From Lysinibacillus macroides (GTDB lineage Bacteria > Bacillota > Bacilli > Bacillales_A > Planococcaceae), in assembly GCF_001281525.1 (NCBI RefSeq), contig NZ_LGCI01000005.1, positions 1-64,000 of the forward strand: a stretch of 64,000 nt of DNA. The letters are read 5' to 3'. Under the pieces are notes generated by a model that was not told where the DNA came from, ran no database searches, and was given only the letters and a program-made list of their open reading frames with translations. Positions 53,600 to 62,494 of this stretch are shown piece after piece (the stretch's first letter is position 1; each line of letters starts with the position of its first letter). The position numbers were made by a program, and so were the translations under genes.

Positions 53600-54838
53600 A
53601 TGAGAATTCAAAATAACATTGCAGCGTTTAATGCACATCGTAACTTGGCAAACAATACAACAAATACGAGTAAACACCTTGAGAAATTATCTTCAGGTTT
53701 CCGTATTAACCGTGCTGGCGATGATGCAGCAGGTCTAGCAATCTCTGAAAAAATGCGTGGGCAAATTCGTGGTCTACAAATGGCATCTAAAAATGCACAA
53801 GATGGTATTTCATTAATTAAAACAGCTGAGGGTGCATTAGAAGAAACACATGCAATATTACAACGTATGCGTGAGCTAGCTGTTCAAGCATCTACACAAA
53901 CAAATGAACGTGGAAATGTTGCTGGTAATGCTGCTTCAGCAGCAGCGCTTCAGGCTTCAGCAGCTGTTCTTCGAGGTTCATCAGCTACGCTAAGTGCTTC
54001 AGCAGCTGTTCTTCGAGAGTCTGCAACTAAACTTCAAGCTTCAGCAGATGCTCTTACAAGTTCAGCAGCTAGGCTTCAGGCTTCAGCAGATCTTCTTCAG
54101 GCAGCTGGTAGACTTGCTTCAGCAGCTAGTAAGGCAGCTTCAGCAGCTGGTAAGGCAGCTTCAGCAGCTGGTAAGGCAGGTTCAGCAGCTGGTAAGACTG
54201 CCTCAGCAACTAATAAGGCAGCCTCAGCAGCTACTAAGGCTAACTCAGCATCTGTTAAGAATGCATCGGCTACATTAAAAGCTGGTAAGGGTGAGGGTAA
54301 TACAGATGCGGCTTCAAACAAAGATATAGGGAAAATTCAAGAAGAACTGACTGCTCTTCGAAGTGAAGTAGATCGTATTTCAGAGCAAACTGAATTTAAT
54401 AATATGAAATTATTAGATGGTACGTACCAAGCTAAAAAACTCCATATTGGTGCGAACCAAGGGCAAAATATTGAAATAAATATTGCTAACATGGATCTTA
54501 AAGGACTTAATTTGACAGATGATCAAGGGAACAACTTGATGGAAATTACTTCCCGAGCAGAAGCAGACGCTTCCATTAAAAAGATTGACGATGCCATCAC
54601 AAAAGTATCCACAGAGCGCTCACGCTTAGGGGCTGTACAAAATCGTTTGGAACATACTGTTAAAAACTTAGGCACATCCGCTGAAAACTTATCTGATGCT
54701 GAGTCTCGTATCCGTGATGCTGATATGGCTAAGGAGATGATGGGCTTCACTAAGAACAATATCTTAATGCAAGCGGCTCAGTCGATGTTAGCTCAAGCCA
54801 ACCAACAACCACAAGGTGTGCTTCAATTACTTCAATAA
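53600..54838 (+). CDS. hag: Flagellin with a 17-heptad Ala/Ser-rich insertion in D1
   Basis: 412 residues. The N-terminal (1-~105: [40 protein letters not shown]) and C-terminal (~241-412: [49 protein letters not shown]) conserved parts build the filament core. Between [11 protein letters not shown] and KIQEELT, where short flagellins have a loop of about 10 residues, lies an insert: residues 112-230 form 17 unbroken heptads ([28 protein letters not shown] and so on). The first eight have Leu at position 6; the rest are Lys/Ala/Gly-rich. It contains many Ser and Thr that could be glycosylated. Expression is set by sigma-D and CsrA/FliW. The insert is likely helical and exposed, which is inference. 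Confidence 0.95.
   Translation: MRIQNNIAAFNAHRNLANNTTNTSKHLEKLSSGFRINRAGDDAAGLAISEKMRGQIRGLQMASKNAQDGISLIKTAEGALEETHAILQRMRELAVQASTQTNERGNVAGNAASAAALQASAAVLRGSSATLSASAAVLRESATKLQASADALTSSAARLQASADLLQAAGRLASAASKAASAAGKAASAAGKAGSAAGKTASATNKAASAATKANSASVKNASATLKAGKGEGNTDAASNKDIGKIQEELTALRSEVDRISEQTEFNNMKLLDGTYQAKKLHIGANQGQNIEINIANMDLKGLNLTDDQGNNLMEITSRAEADASIKKIDDAITKVSTERSRLGAVQNRLEHTVKNLGTSAENLSDAESRIRDADMAKEMMGFTKNNILMQAAQSMLAQANQQPQGVLQLLQ
53933..54289 (+). repeat. 21-bp tandem array inside hag (17 units)
   Basis: Seventeen 21-bp units, each seven codons, from the Ala codon 112 to codon 230. Units such as GCTTCAGCAGCTGTTCTTCG (two near-identical copies) and a run of CAGCAGCTGGTAAGGCA units at about 54130-54200 are almost identical, so slippage could add or drop whole heptads without a frame change. 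Confidence 0.9.
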
Positions 54839-54844
54839 GCATCC

Positions 54845-54882
54845 ATAGAAAAAGTCTTCTCTTTGAAGGCTTTTTCTTTATA
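54845..54882 (+). terminator. Terminator of hag
   Basis: AGAAAAAGTCTTC and GAAGGCTTTTTCT form the stem around TCTTT, followed by TTATATT. Confidence 0.85.
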
Positions 54883-54922
54883 TTCACAAAACATAACCGA
54901 TACATATAGAGAGGTGAACAAT

Positions 54923-56632
54923 ATGGAGCAAGAACAACCTACAATTGAATATATAGAAACAAAAACAGGGTTACCGACAGTAGTTTTAGGTGGCTATTTG
55001 TTACATAGTAAATATGACCCCGAAAAAGAAGCAGCCAAAATTGCTGAAAAAGAAGTAGAGCCTGGGTATGTCCACGTGCTATTTGGGTATGGCTGTGGTT
55101 ATCTGGCAAAAGCCTTGCAAAACAAACTGCAGGATGATCCATTGCTTGTCTATGAGCCTACAAACAGTGGTATCAAACTAGACACAAGCACAGAAGATAT
55201 CATGGTTTTAACAGATAAAAAAGTGTTACAACAACAAGTGAGAGCTTATCATGGAGAGTATGACACCAATATTAAATTAATTAGTTCACCTAATTACAAT
55301 AAATTATTTCCGCTGGAGCATCGTAGTGTGAATCTTATCGTGAAAGAAAGTTATTTAGCAGACCAGACAAGGAGAAATACCATCAAATTTTTTAGTGATA
55401 TTTGGCAGCAAAATGTCCGCAACAACCTCCTTTATTTAGATGGGGCAGGAAGTGTTAGGGATTTGTATAAACGCTATACCCAGCCTGTTATTGTCGCTTC
55501 GGGAGGTCCATCGCTTACAAAGCAGTTACCTTTATTGAAAAAGATAGCCCATAAAGTGGTGATTATTGCAGCGGGTTCTACGATTAAATCCTTGCTTGCG
55601 GCAGATATTGAACCAGATTATGTGGTCACAATAGATGGAGCGGTCATTAATTATGACCTTCATTTTAAAAATCTTGAAGTAGGGAAAACAAAGTTAATCA
55701 CAGCATTAAGTAGTCACTATAAAATAACAGAAAAATATCAAAATAATCTGTATTTTTATGGAATGGGTATAGAGGATACTATTTTGGACTATTGTGAAGA
55801 AAAGCTAGGTATAAAAATACCCATTATGCTTAATGGTGGAAGTTGCGCCCATACAGCATTACATATCGCTACATTTATTTCCAATGGACCTGTAGCATTG
55901 ATTGGGCAAGATTTAGCTTATACGAATAATCAATCCCATGCCACGAATAATGCGGGCTATTTGGCTATAGATGAGAACTGGTTAAAAAATAATCATGCTT
56001 TTGAGGTAGAAGGGTATGATGGTGGCAAAGTTTATACGGATTTGATCTTTAATTCAATGCGTCAACAGTTTGAGGATATTTATGAAGTGTTAAAAGAAAA
56101 CTGTATGATTTATAATTGTACAGAAGGTGGAATTAAAATTGGTGAGATGCCTCAAAAATCATTTCAAGCCTTTTATCAAGAATTTGTGGAGTCTCTACCA
56201 GTAAGAGAGCAGCAGGAGGTTAACTACAAGAAACAAACTGTAACGTTATCCCAATTACAAACATTTTTCAAAGATGAATTGGCTGTATACCGTCAATTAG
56301 AACAACAATTACAAAAGGCACTAGATGTGTTAAGAGAAAAGAAGTCAACCGTTAAATTTACAAAACCTGTTCTTAAAAAATTAGACAAGATTGACAAAAA
56401 ACTAATTAGATTGTACGATCAAGTGTTACTTGATAGTGTTATTTATCTTATTATTATAGAAGTACGCAAAGATTATAAAAAAGGAAAAGATGAAACTCAG
56501 CAACAGATTTATGAGCGTGTCTATAACCAAAGTAAAGCTTTGTATGAAAAATTGTTAGATGTTTTCCAAAAAGCTAGACACTATACACAAGATGTTTTAT
56601 CCAAAATTGAAGAAAGAGGTGCTCAGAAATGA
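54923..56632 (+). CDS. Maf-type motility accessory factor (flagellin glycosyltransferase)
   Basis: 569 residues. The middle (~180-410) is the DUF115/MAF core: PVIVASGGPSLTKQLPLLKK, VVIIAAGSTIKSLLAADIEPDYVVTIDGAVINY, and NGGSCAHTALHIATFISNGPVALIGQDLAYT. The C-terminal ~150 residues form helices and coiled coil (RQLEQQLQKALDVL). Maf proteins transfer nonulosonic acids (pseudaminic or legionaminic acid types) from CMP-sugar to flagellin Ser/Thr in the cytoplasm. ATG 54923 has GAGAGGTG upstream. It lies directly after hag and is coupled (ATGA) to the small gene downstream and close to LegB/LegC genes, which fits flagellin glycosylation. Confidence 0.9.
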   Translation: MEQEQPTIEYIETKTGLPTVVLGGYLLHSKYDPEKEAAKIAEKEVEPGYVHVLFGYGCGYLAKALQNKLQDDPLLVYEPTNSGIKLDTSTEDIMVLTDKKVLQQQVRAYHGEYDTNIKLISSPNYNKLFPLEHRSVNLIVKESYLADQTRRNTIKFFSDIWQQNVRNNLLYLDGAGSVRDLYKRYTQPVIVASGGPSLTKQLPLLKKIAHKVVIIAAGSTIKSLLAADIEPDYVVTIDGAVINYDLHFKNLEVGKTKLITALSSHYKITEKYQNNLYFYGMGIEDTILDYCEEKLGIKIPIMLNGGSCAHTALHIATFISNGPVALIGQDLAYTNNQSHATNNAGYLAIDENWLKNNHAFEVEGYDGGKVYTDLIFNSMRQQFEDIYEVLKENCMIYNCTEGGIKIGEMPQKSFQAFYQEFVESLPVREQQEVNYKKQTVTLSQLQTFFKDELAVYRQLEQQLQKALDVLREKKSTVKFTKPVLKKLDKIDKKLIRLYDQVLLDSVIYLIIIEVRKDYKKGKDETQQQIYERVYNQSKALYEKLLDVFQKARHYTQDVLSKIEERGAQK

Positions 56633-56967
56633 CGGATTTACACGAAGTTATAGTAAGTTATAATGAATATATCAATAATGTACCAAACGGAGCTAGTTAT
56701 ATCGCTGAACAGTTAACAAAAGGGAACAAAGAGCCAGCGTTAGTAGCGATTCAGGATTTTTCAGAAGGTATGCTGTGGCTAATTGAGGTTCAGCCATTAT
56801 TGCAGGAATATGGCATGAAGGTTGAATTACCTATCCATCAAATTCAAGATTTTTTAGTAGAAATTAATGAAGGATTAGCTAAACAAGATTGGGTGTTAGT
56901 GACAGATTTATTCGAATATGAAATTTCACCCTTTTTTGCAGAAAAAGTACAAGGACTATACCAGTAA
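56629..56967 (+). CDS. Small protein of unknown function coupled to the Maf gene
   Basis: 112 residues, no signal peptide or membrane helix, acidic and helical (IVSYNEYINNVPNGASYIAEQL, QDFSEGMLWLIEVQPLLQEY, IQDFLVEINEGLAKQDWVLVTDLFEYEISPFF). I do not recognise a family. Its ATG overlaps the Maf stop by 4 bases (ATGA), so the two are made together; a partner or chaperone for the Maf enzyme is a fair guess, no more. The short helical form resembles small assembly chaperones in size only. Confidence 0.75.
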   Translation: MTDLHEVIVSYNEYINNVPNGASYIAEQLTKGNKEPALVAIQDFSEGMLWLIEVQPLLQEYGMKVELPIHQIQDFLVEINEGLAKQDWVLVTDLFEYEISPFFAEKVQGLYQ

Positions 56968-56981
56968 GTAAGGAGACTTTG

Positions 56982-57980
56982 ATGAGTAAAGTATTAGTAA
57001 CAGGTGCAGATGGTTTTATTGGCTCTCATTTAACAGAAGAATTAGTACGTCAAGGCTATAATGTACGTGCATTTGTCTATTATAACTCCTTTAATTCGTG
57101 GGGATGGCTTGACCAATCTCCACAAGAAATTAAAGCACAATTGGATGTTTTTTCAGGTGATCTTCGTGATCCCTATGGTGTGAAGGAAGCGATGAAGGGC
57201 TGTACACATGTTTTAAATTTAGCAGCTCTTATTGCGATTCCCTATTCTTATCACTCACCAGCAACTTATGTAGATACGAATATTACAGGAACCTTGAATA
57301 TTGTCCAAGCAGCTAAAGAATTGGGTGTAGAGAAAATCGTACATACATCAACAAGTGAAGTATATGGTACCGCCTTATATGTACCGATTGATGAAGAACA
57401 TCCCTTGCAAGGACAGTCACCATATTCTGCTTCTAAAATAGGCGCAGATCAGATGGCATTGTCATTTTATCGTTCGTTTGATACACCAGTGTCTATTATT
57501 CGTCCATTTAATACGTATGGACCAAGGCAATCGGCACGAGCAGTTATTCCAACGATTATTAGTCAATTGGCAAGTGGTCAAACAACAATTAAGCTCGGTG
57601 CAATTAGTCCAACTCGCGATTTTAACTATGTAAAGGATACAGTACAAGGTTTTATTTCCGTGATGAATGCAGAAAAATCAATTGGTGAAGTGATTAATAT
57701 TGGCTCTAACTATGAAGTTTCCATTGGTGAAACAGCAGAAATGATTGCGGATATTATGGGTGTCAATTTAACTATCGAAACAGATGAGCAGCGTCTTCGC
57801 CCAGAAAAAAGCGAAGTAGAACGTCTATGGGCAGAAAATAAGAAGGCAAAAGAATTACTTGGCTGGCAACCCCAGTATGGTGGGAAAGAAGGCTTGCGTA
57901 AAGGCTTAGAAGAAACAATTGAATGGTTTACAAATCCCAAAAATTTAGCTCAATATAAGGCAGATGTTTATAATATATGA
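56982..57980 (+). CDS. legB: NAD-dependent sugar-nucleotide 4,6-dehydratase (LegB-like)
   Basis: 332 residues, extended SDR fold: VTGADGFIGSHLTEEL (NAD site), VLNLAALIAIPYSYHSP, TSTSEVYGTA, the catalytic YSASK, and RPFNTYGPRQSARAVIP. It closely resembles LegB-type enzymes that remove water from GDP- or UDP-GlcNAc to give a 4-keto-6-deoxy sugar, the first step to legionaminic acid or bacillosamine-type sugars. ATG at 56982 has AAGGAG at 56970-56975; TTG at 56979 is also possible. The stop overlaps the aminotransferase start (ATGA). Confidence 0.88.
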   Translation: MSKVLVTGADGFIGSHLTEELVRQGYNVRAFVYYNSFNSWGWLDQSPQEIKAQLDVFSGDLRDPYGVKEAMKGCTHVLNLAALIAIPYSYHSPATYVDTNITGTLNIVQAAKELGVEKIVHTSTSEVYGTALYVPIDEEHPLQGQSPYSASKIGADQMALSFYRSFDTPVSIIRPFNTYGPRQSARAVIPTIISQLASGQTTIKLGAISPTRDFNYVKDTVQGFISVMNAEKSIGEVINIGSNYEVSIGETAEMIADIMGVNLTIETDEQRLRPEKSEVERLWAENKKAKELLGWQPQYGGKEGLRKGLEETIEWFTNPKNLAQYKADVYNI

Positions 57981-59134
57981 ATCAACAATGGATAGATTTT
58001 GCTAAAAGTATAAAAAAACTATATGGTAAAGATTTTGTAGCCTTACATGAGCCAACATTTAATGAAAAAGAAATTGAATATGTGACAGATTGTGTAAAAA
58101 CAGGATGGGTATCATCTGTCGGCTCATATGTGACACGTTTTGAGGAGGATTTGGCGAAATTTGTTGGTGTGAAGCGTGCTGTTGCGGTTGTTAATGGCAC
58201 AGCAGCTTTACATATTGCCTTGAAAATAGTAGGCGTAGAAGCAAATGATGAAGTATTAATGCCTTCATTAACTTTTATTGCGACAGCGAATGCAGTGAGT
58301 TACTTACAAGCAGTGCCGCACTTTGTCGATGTGAATGAAGAGACACTTGGTGTAGACCCTGTGAAGCTTGAGGAATACTTAGCACAAATTGGGGAGGTGC
58401 GCAGTGGTGAGCTCTTTAATAAACAGACGAACCGTCGTATAAAAGCACTTGTGCCAATGCATACGTTCGGCCATCCTTGTATGATGGATGATCTCGTGGC
58501 TATTTGTGAGAAATACAACATTGTCCTCGTAGAAGATGCGGCAGAGTCTCTCGGAAGCTATTATAAAGCGAATCATACAGGGACATTTGGTAAAGTAAGT
58601 GCGATAAGTTTTAATGGCAATAAAATTATAACAACAGGTGGCGGCGGTGCAATCTTGACAGATGATGATGAGCTAGCTAATTATATCAAGCATATAACAA
58701 CAACTGCTAAAGTGCCGCATCAGTGGGATTTTGTTCATGATGAAATCGGCTATAACTATCGTATGCCAAATATTAATGCAGCGCTTGGCTGTGCACAATT
58801 AGAAAAGCTACCGATATTTGCCGAGCAAAAGCGTACGCTAACAGATTTTTATGATAAACTTGTCGCAAATTTAGATGGCGTGCACTTAATGAAGGAGCCA
58901 GCTCATACATCAAGTAATTATTGGTTACAGACGTTAATACTTGATGAAACGTATAAGCGTGATGAAGTTTTGCAACTATTAAATGAAGAAGGTGTTATGA
59001 GTCGGCCTATTTGGACACCGATGTATGAGTTGGTAATGTATAAAGATTGTCCGAGGATGGATTTGTCAACAACTGAATATTTAAAACTGAAAATAATTAA
59101 TATACCAAGCACACCCTTTAAAGGTTCGAAATAA
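57977..59134 (+). CDS. legC: PLP-dependent sugar-nucleotide 4-aminotransferase (LegC-like)
   Basis: 385 residues, DegT/DnrJ/EryC1 family. PLP Lys at about 216 (SFNGNKIITTGGGGAIL), Asp in VLVEDAAESLGS, and the LegC-type start DFVALHEPTFNEKEIEYVTDCVKTG (read as two parts). It puts an amino group on C4 of the 4-keto sugar made by the LegB-like enzyme. The last 20 or so codons are visibly richer in A/T than the rest and join the AT-rich cassette downstream, a possible recombination point. Coupled to legB by a 4-base overlap. Confidence 0.9.
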   Translation: MNQQWIDFAKSIKKLYGKDFVALHEPTFNEKEIEYVTDCVKTGWVSSVGSYVTRFEEDLAKFVGVKRAVAVVNGTAALHIALKIVGVEANDEVLMPSLTFIATANAVSYLQAVPHFVDVNEETLGVDPVKLEEYLAQIGEVRSGELFNKQTNRRIKALVPMHTFGHPCMMDDLVAICEKYNIVLVEDAAESLGSYYKANHTGTFGKVSAISFNGNKIITTGGGGAILTDDDELANYIKHITTTAKVPHQWDFVHDEIGYNYRMPNINAALGCAQLEKLPIFAEQKRTLTDFYDKLVANLDGVHLMKEPAHTSSNYWLQTLILDETYKRDEVLQLLNEEGVMSRPIWTPMYELVMYKDCPRMDLSTTEYLKLKIINIPSTPFKGSK

Positions 59135-59183
59135 TCAAAAGGTTTTATACACTTACTAAATTACGCGATTAGGAGATTAAAGT

Positions 59184-59876
59184 ATGAATGAAATTGAAGA
59201 AAAAGAGCAATTAGCTTTATGGGCTGAGGAAAGAAAAAAACATGACTTAAAGTATCCAGATGAAAATGTAATTCGATTTTTAAAGAAAAACTTTAAGACA
59301 GGTAAAGATAAAAAAATACTAGATTTTGGTTGTGGAAGTGGGAGACATACCCTTATAATGGCTGAAATGGAATTTATGATTTATGCCATGGATTACAATA
59401 AGGTTTGTTTAGAACTAACAAAAGATAAACTAGGTAAGGTTAATTATAAAGATGTAGAATATATTTTAAATAAAAGATTAGAAATCAATCTTCCTGATAG
59501 GTCTGTGGACTGTATTGTTGCATGGGGAGCATTATTTTTCTTTAATAAAGTAGAACGAGAGCTATTTTGTAAAGAAATGAATAGAGTATTAAAGCCTGGT
59601 GGATTAATTTTAGCAGATTATAGAACGCTGGATGACCATTTGTACAATAGAGGTACAAAAATAGAAGAAAACTTATTTAAGCTAGATGATAGTTCAGCAG
59701 GGAGCCTAAAAGATTTGATTTATTGGTTTTGCAATAAAGAAGAGCTTATTGCGTTATATGAACACGAAGGATTTGATATTATTAATATAGAGAAGAAAGA
59801 ACTGATTGTTAATAATATGACGATTAAAAATTCTCATTTTCACATATGGGTTAGAAAAGGAGAAAAAGAGATTTGA
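59184..59876 (+). CDS. Class I SAM-dependent methyltransferase
   Basis: 230 residues. SAM-binding motif I ILDFGCGSGRHTLIMAEM (~45-62), acidic end of strand 2 IYAMDYNKVCLELT, motif IV-like VDCIVAWGALFFF and MNRVLKPGGLILADYR. It would methylate a small molecule or sugar, target unknown; in this setting the acyl or amino-acid group of a flagellar sugar is a candidate. TAGGAGATT lies upstream. It is the first gene of the AT-rich cassette; its stop overlaps the next start (TTGA). Confidence 0.85.
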   Translation: MNEIEEKEQLALWAEERKKHDLKYPDENVIRFLKKNFKTGKDKKILDFGCGSGRHTLIMAEMEFMIYAMDYNKVCLELTKDKLGKVNYKDVEYILNKRLEINLPDRSVDCIVAWGALFFFNKVERELFCKEMNRVLKPGGLILADYRTLDDHLYNRGTKIEENLFKLDDSSAGSLKDLIYWFCNKEELIALYEHEGFDIINIEKKELIVNNMTIKNSHFHIWVRKGEKEI

Positions 59877-60970
59877 ATAATTTGATGGAGTGGGATAAGT
59901 TTGAAAAAATTTATCGAATATACAAAAAAAAATATGATATTCGCTTTTGTAAAGTAACAGATTATGATAACTTGATTTATTTCATCGATAATTATTGGCA
60001 AAAAGGACACATATTTACCAAATCTAAGAGGTTATTTGATTGGCAACATTTCGATAAAAAAAAAGAGCGTTATAACTTTGTAATTGCTGTTGATAAGGTT
60101 TCTAATGAGATTCATGGTGTTATAGGATTTATAATGTCAAGTATATATGATGAAAATATTGAAAAGCCTATTAGATGGGGAACTATATGGAAAGTACGAG
60201 ATGATGTAGGGGTAAAGGGACTAGGCCTTGCATTAAAATATTACTTTGAAGTTAATGCCCCAGCAAAATATGTAGGCGGACTAGGTTTGTCTAATTATTC
60301 AAAAGTAATAAATAATAAATTAGGTGAGCAGGTAGGGAAAATGAACCTTTATTATATTTTGAATACCGAAATTGAGCGTTTTGTATTAATAGATAATGTT
60401 AATAAGGAAAATAAAGTGCCTCAAAATATAGTATGTAAAAACAAATCTTTAAAAGAAATAAAGCCTGAAATATTTATTGCAAATTCTCAAAAATATTATA
60501 GCCATATTCCAGAGTTCAAATCACCTTTATATTATATGAATAGATATGCAAAGCATCCTATATATAATTATAAATTTATTGAAATTAATAATGAACATAA
60601 TGACGCTATCGCATGTTTAATAGTTAGAAAATGTGAGGCCAACGATTCATGTGGATTATTTGTAGTAGATTATATTGGAAATGGTTTGGAATTGGATGGA
60701 TTATATAATGAATTCCAGTTTTTATTGCAAAAATATAATGCTGAATTTATCAGCTTTTATGAATATGGTTTAAATAGCGAAGGTATTGTTGCTGGAGGAT
60801 TCACAAATTCTAATAGTAATGAAATTGTAATACCTTTATACTTTGAGCCGTTCGTTAAAAAGCATATCGACCTAGACTATCATTTTTATACAAAAGAAGA
60901 CAATGTGAATATAGTGATATTTAAAGGTGATGCGGATCAGGATAGACCGAATAAATTATTAAAGGAATAA
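59873..60970 (+). CDS. Acyltransferase-like protein (probable double GNAT fold)
   Basis: 365 residues, no signal peptide. The first ~160 residues look like a GNAT fold (YDIRFCKVTDYDNLIYFIDNY; VIAVDKVSNEIHGVIGFIMSS; WKVRDDVGVKGLGLALKYYFE, where GVKGLGLAL sits at the acyl-CoA/pantetheine loop place). The second half may be another such fold (ACLIVRKCEANDSCGLFVVD). The C-terminal GDADQDRPNKL is a distinct short motif. I infer that it transfers the acyl or aminoacyl group from the carrier protein two genes on to the 4-amino sugar, in the place of LegH/PglD-type acetyltransferases. Family match is by pattern and moderate. The start is TTG with AAGGAG 9 bases upstream. Confidence 0.55.
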   Translation: MNNLMEWDKFEKIYRIYKKKYDIRFCKVTDYDNLIYFIDNYWQKGHIFTKSKRLFDWQHFDKKKERYNFVIAVDKVSNEIHGVIGFIMSSIYDENIEKPIRWGTIWKVRDDVGVKGLGLALKYYFEVNAPAKYVGGLGLSNYSKVINNKLGEQVGKMNLYYILNTEIERFVLIDNVNKENKVPQNIVCKNKSLKEIKPEIFIANSQKYYSHIPEFKSPLYYMNRYAKHPIYNYKFIEINNEHNDAIACLIVRKCEANDSCGLFVVDYIGNGLELDGLYNEFQFLLQKYNAEFISFYEYGLNSEGIVAGGFTNSNSNEIVIPLYFEPFVKKHIDLDYHFYTKEDNVNIVIFKGDADQDRPNKLLKE

Positions 60971-60976
60971 GATAAA

Positions 60977-62494
60977 ATGAACGTTTTAAATTATTTTGAA
61001 AACACTGTAAGCAAATATCCTAATAAAATTGCTCTTGTTGATAATGAAAATGAATATACTTACTCTCAAGTAATGGATAAAGCAAAAAAAATAGCAACGG
61101 TTATTAAATATCAAAATAAAAAGCCTATTCTAATAATATGCAATAGAGAAGTATCTTCAATAATCTCTTTTTGGGGCACGATATATAGTGGGAATTTTTA
61201 CGTACCATTAGATGAAAACATTCCATTAAAAAGATTAAAGGCAATTGTTGAAAATACTAATCCAAATACAATGATCTTAATGAAGAATAATGCTACAATT
61301 GAGGAATATTGCTTAGCAAAAAATATTCAAATTATTTTTTGGGATAAAAATTTAGATAATATTGAAATAGACGATACATTTATTAATAATATAAAAGAAA
61401 CTATGTTAGATATAGACCCTTTATACATGGTTTATACATCAGGAAGTACAGGTACTCCTAAAGGTGTAATAAAGAGTCAAGGATCGATGATAAATTTCTT
61501 TCAGTCATTTCAACAAACATTTTCATTAAATCAAGACGATATTTTTGGGAATCAAGCTTCTTTCGATTTTGATGTTGCAGCTAAAGATATTTTTCTTTCA
61601 GTATTTTTGGGAGCTAAGTTAGTCATAATACCCAAAAAATGCTTTTTAATGCCGATTGAACTAATTAAGTTCTTAAACAAATTTGAGATTACGATACTTA
61701 TTTGGGCAGCAGCAGCAATCCGTTTTGTAGCAAATAGTAAAGTTTTATTTAAAAAGAAGCCAGAATATCTAAGAAAGGTCTTCTTTTCTGGAGAGGTTAT
61801 ACAAATTAAAGAATTGCAGCAATGGATTACAAACTTAGATGGAATAGAGTTTGTTAATTTATATGCACCAACAGAAGTAACCGGAAATTGCATGTATTTT
61901 AGCATAAAGGAACTTGATGATAGATATTCTAAATTGCCTTTAGGAAGAACATTTTCCAATATCGATGTAATGATTCTTAATGAAAATAATTTACCTATTT
62001 GTGAAAATGAACATGGTGAAATATATATTAGAGGATCATTCTTAGCGAAGGGTTATTATAATGATTTTGAAAAAACGATTGAAAATTTCGTTCAAAATCC
62101 ATTGCATAATAATTACCCCGACATAGTCTATAAAACAGGTGATATAGCAACTGCTTTAAATGGTGAATATTACTATGTAGGTCGTGCAGATAATCAAATA
62201 AAACATATGGGCTATCGAATTGAATTGGAAGAAATTGAACAAATGGTTTACACTGGATTTGATAAAATTCAAAGATGTTGTGCCCTATACGATAAAGATA
62301 AAAATATAATTGTATTAGTGATTCAAAAGTTTAGTGAAGAAGAAATAAATGTAAGAGATATTCTTTCAACAACTTTACCGAAGTATATGCTGCCTTCAAA
62401 ATATTTATGGATTGAAAAAATTCCTGAAAATTCTAGAGGGAAATTAGATAGAATAGCTACTTTAAATTATTATAAAGGTTATGGAGAAATATGA
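60977..62494 (+). CDS. Stand-alone amino-acid-type adenylation enzyme (AMP-binding, DltA-like)
   Basis: 505 residues, ANL superfamily. Core motifs: A3 YTSGSTGTPKGVIKSQGS (153-170), A4 region ASFDFDVAAKDIF (194-206) with an Asp where amino-acid-activating enzymes hold the amino group, A5 NLYAPTEVTGN, A7 VYKTGDIA, A8 GRADNQIKHMGYRIELEEIE and A10 NSRGKLDR with the catalytic Lys. It should adenylate an amino or related acid and load it on the carrier protein encoded directly downstream (ATGA overlap). No condensation or thioesterase domain is present. This pair resembles DltA-DltC but lacks dltB/dltD and lies in a flagellar glycan locus. Substrate not readable. Confidence 0.88.
   Translation: MNVLNYFENTVSKYPNKIALVDNENEYTYSQVMDKAKKIATVIKYQNKKPILIICNREVSSIISFWGTIYSGNFYVPLDENIPLKRLKAIVENTNPNTMILMKNNATIEEYCLAKNIQIIFWDKNLDNIEIDDTFINNIKETMLDIDPLYMVYTSGSTGTPKGVIKSQGSMINFFQSFQQTFSLNQDDIFGNQASFDFDVAAKDIFLSVFLGAKLVIIPKKCFLMPIELIKFLNKFEITILIWAAAAIRFVANSKVLFKKKPEYLRKVFFSGEVIQIKELQQWITNLDGIEFVNLYAPTEVTGNCMYFSIKELDDRYSKLPLGRTFSNIDVMILNENNLPICENEHGEIYIRGSFLAKGYYNDFEKTIENFVQNPLHNNYPDIVYKTGDIATALNGEYYYVGRADNQIKHMGYRIELEEIEQMVYTGFDKIQRCCALYDKDKNIIVLVIQKFSEEEINVRDILSTTLPKYMLPSKYLWIEKIPENSRGKLDRIATLNYYKGYGEI

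Noticed and set aside
53933..54289. Regular short repeats as a possible CRISPR array
   Set aside because: Units are contiguous 21-bp coding repeats without spacers, in frame within flagellin.
53994..54321. Long open frames in other phases and on the minus strand within the flagellin insert ([11 protein letters not shown] and [12 protein letters not shown] peptides)
   Set aside because: They are by-products of a 21-bp repeat, which keeps all frames open; no ribosome sites, and the true flagellin frame is clear.
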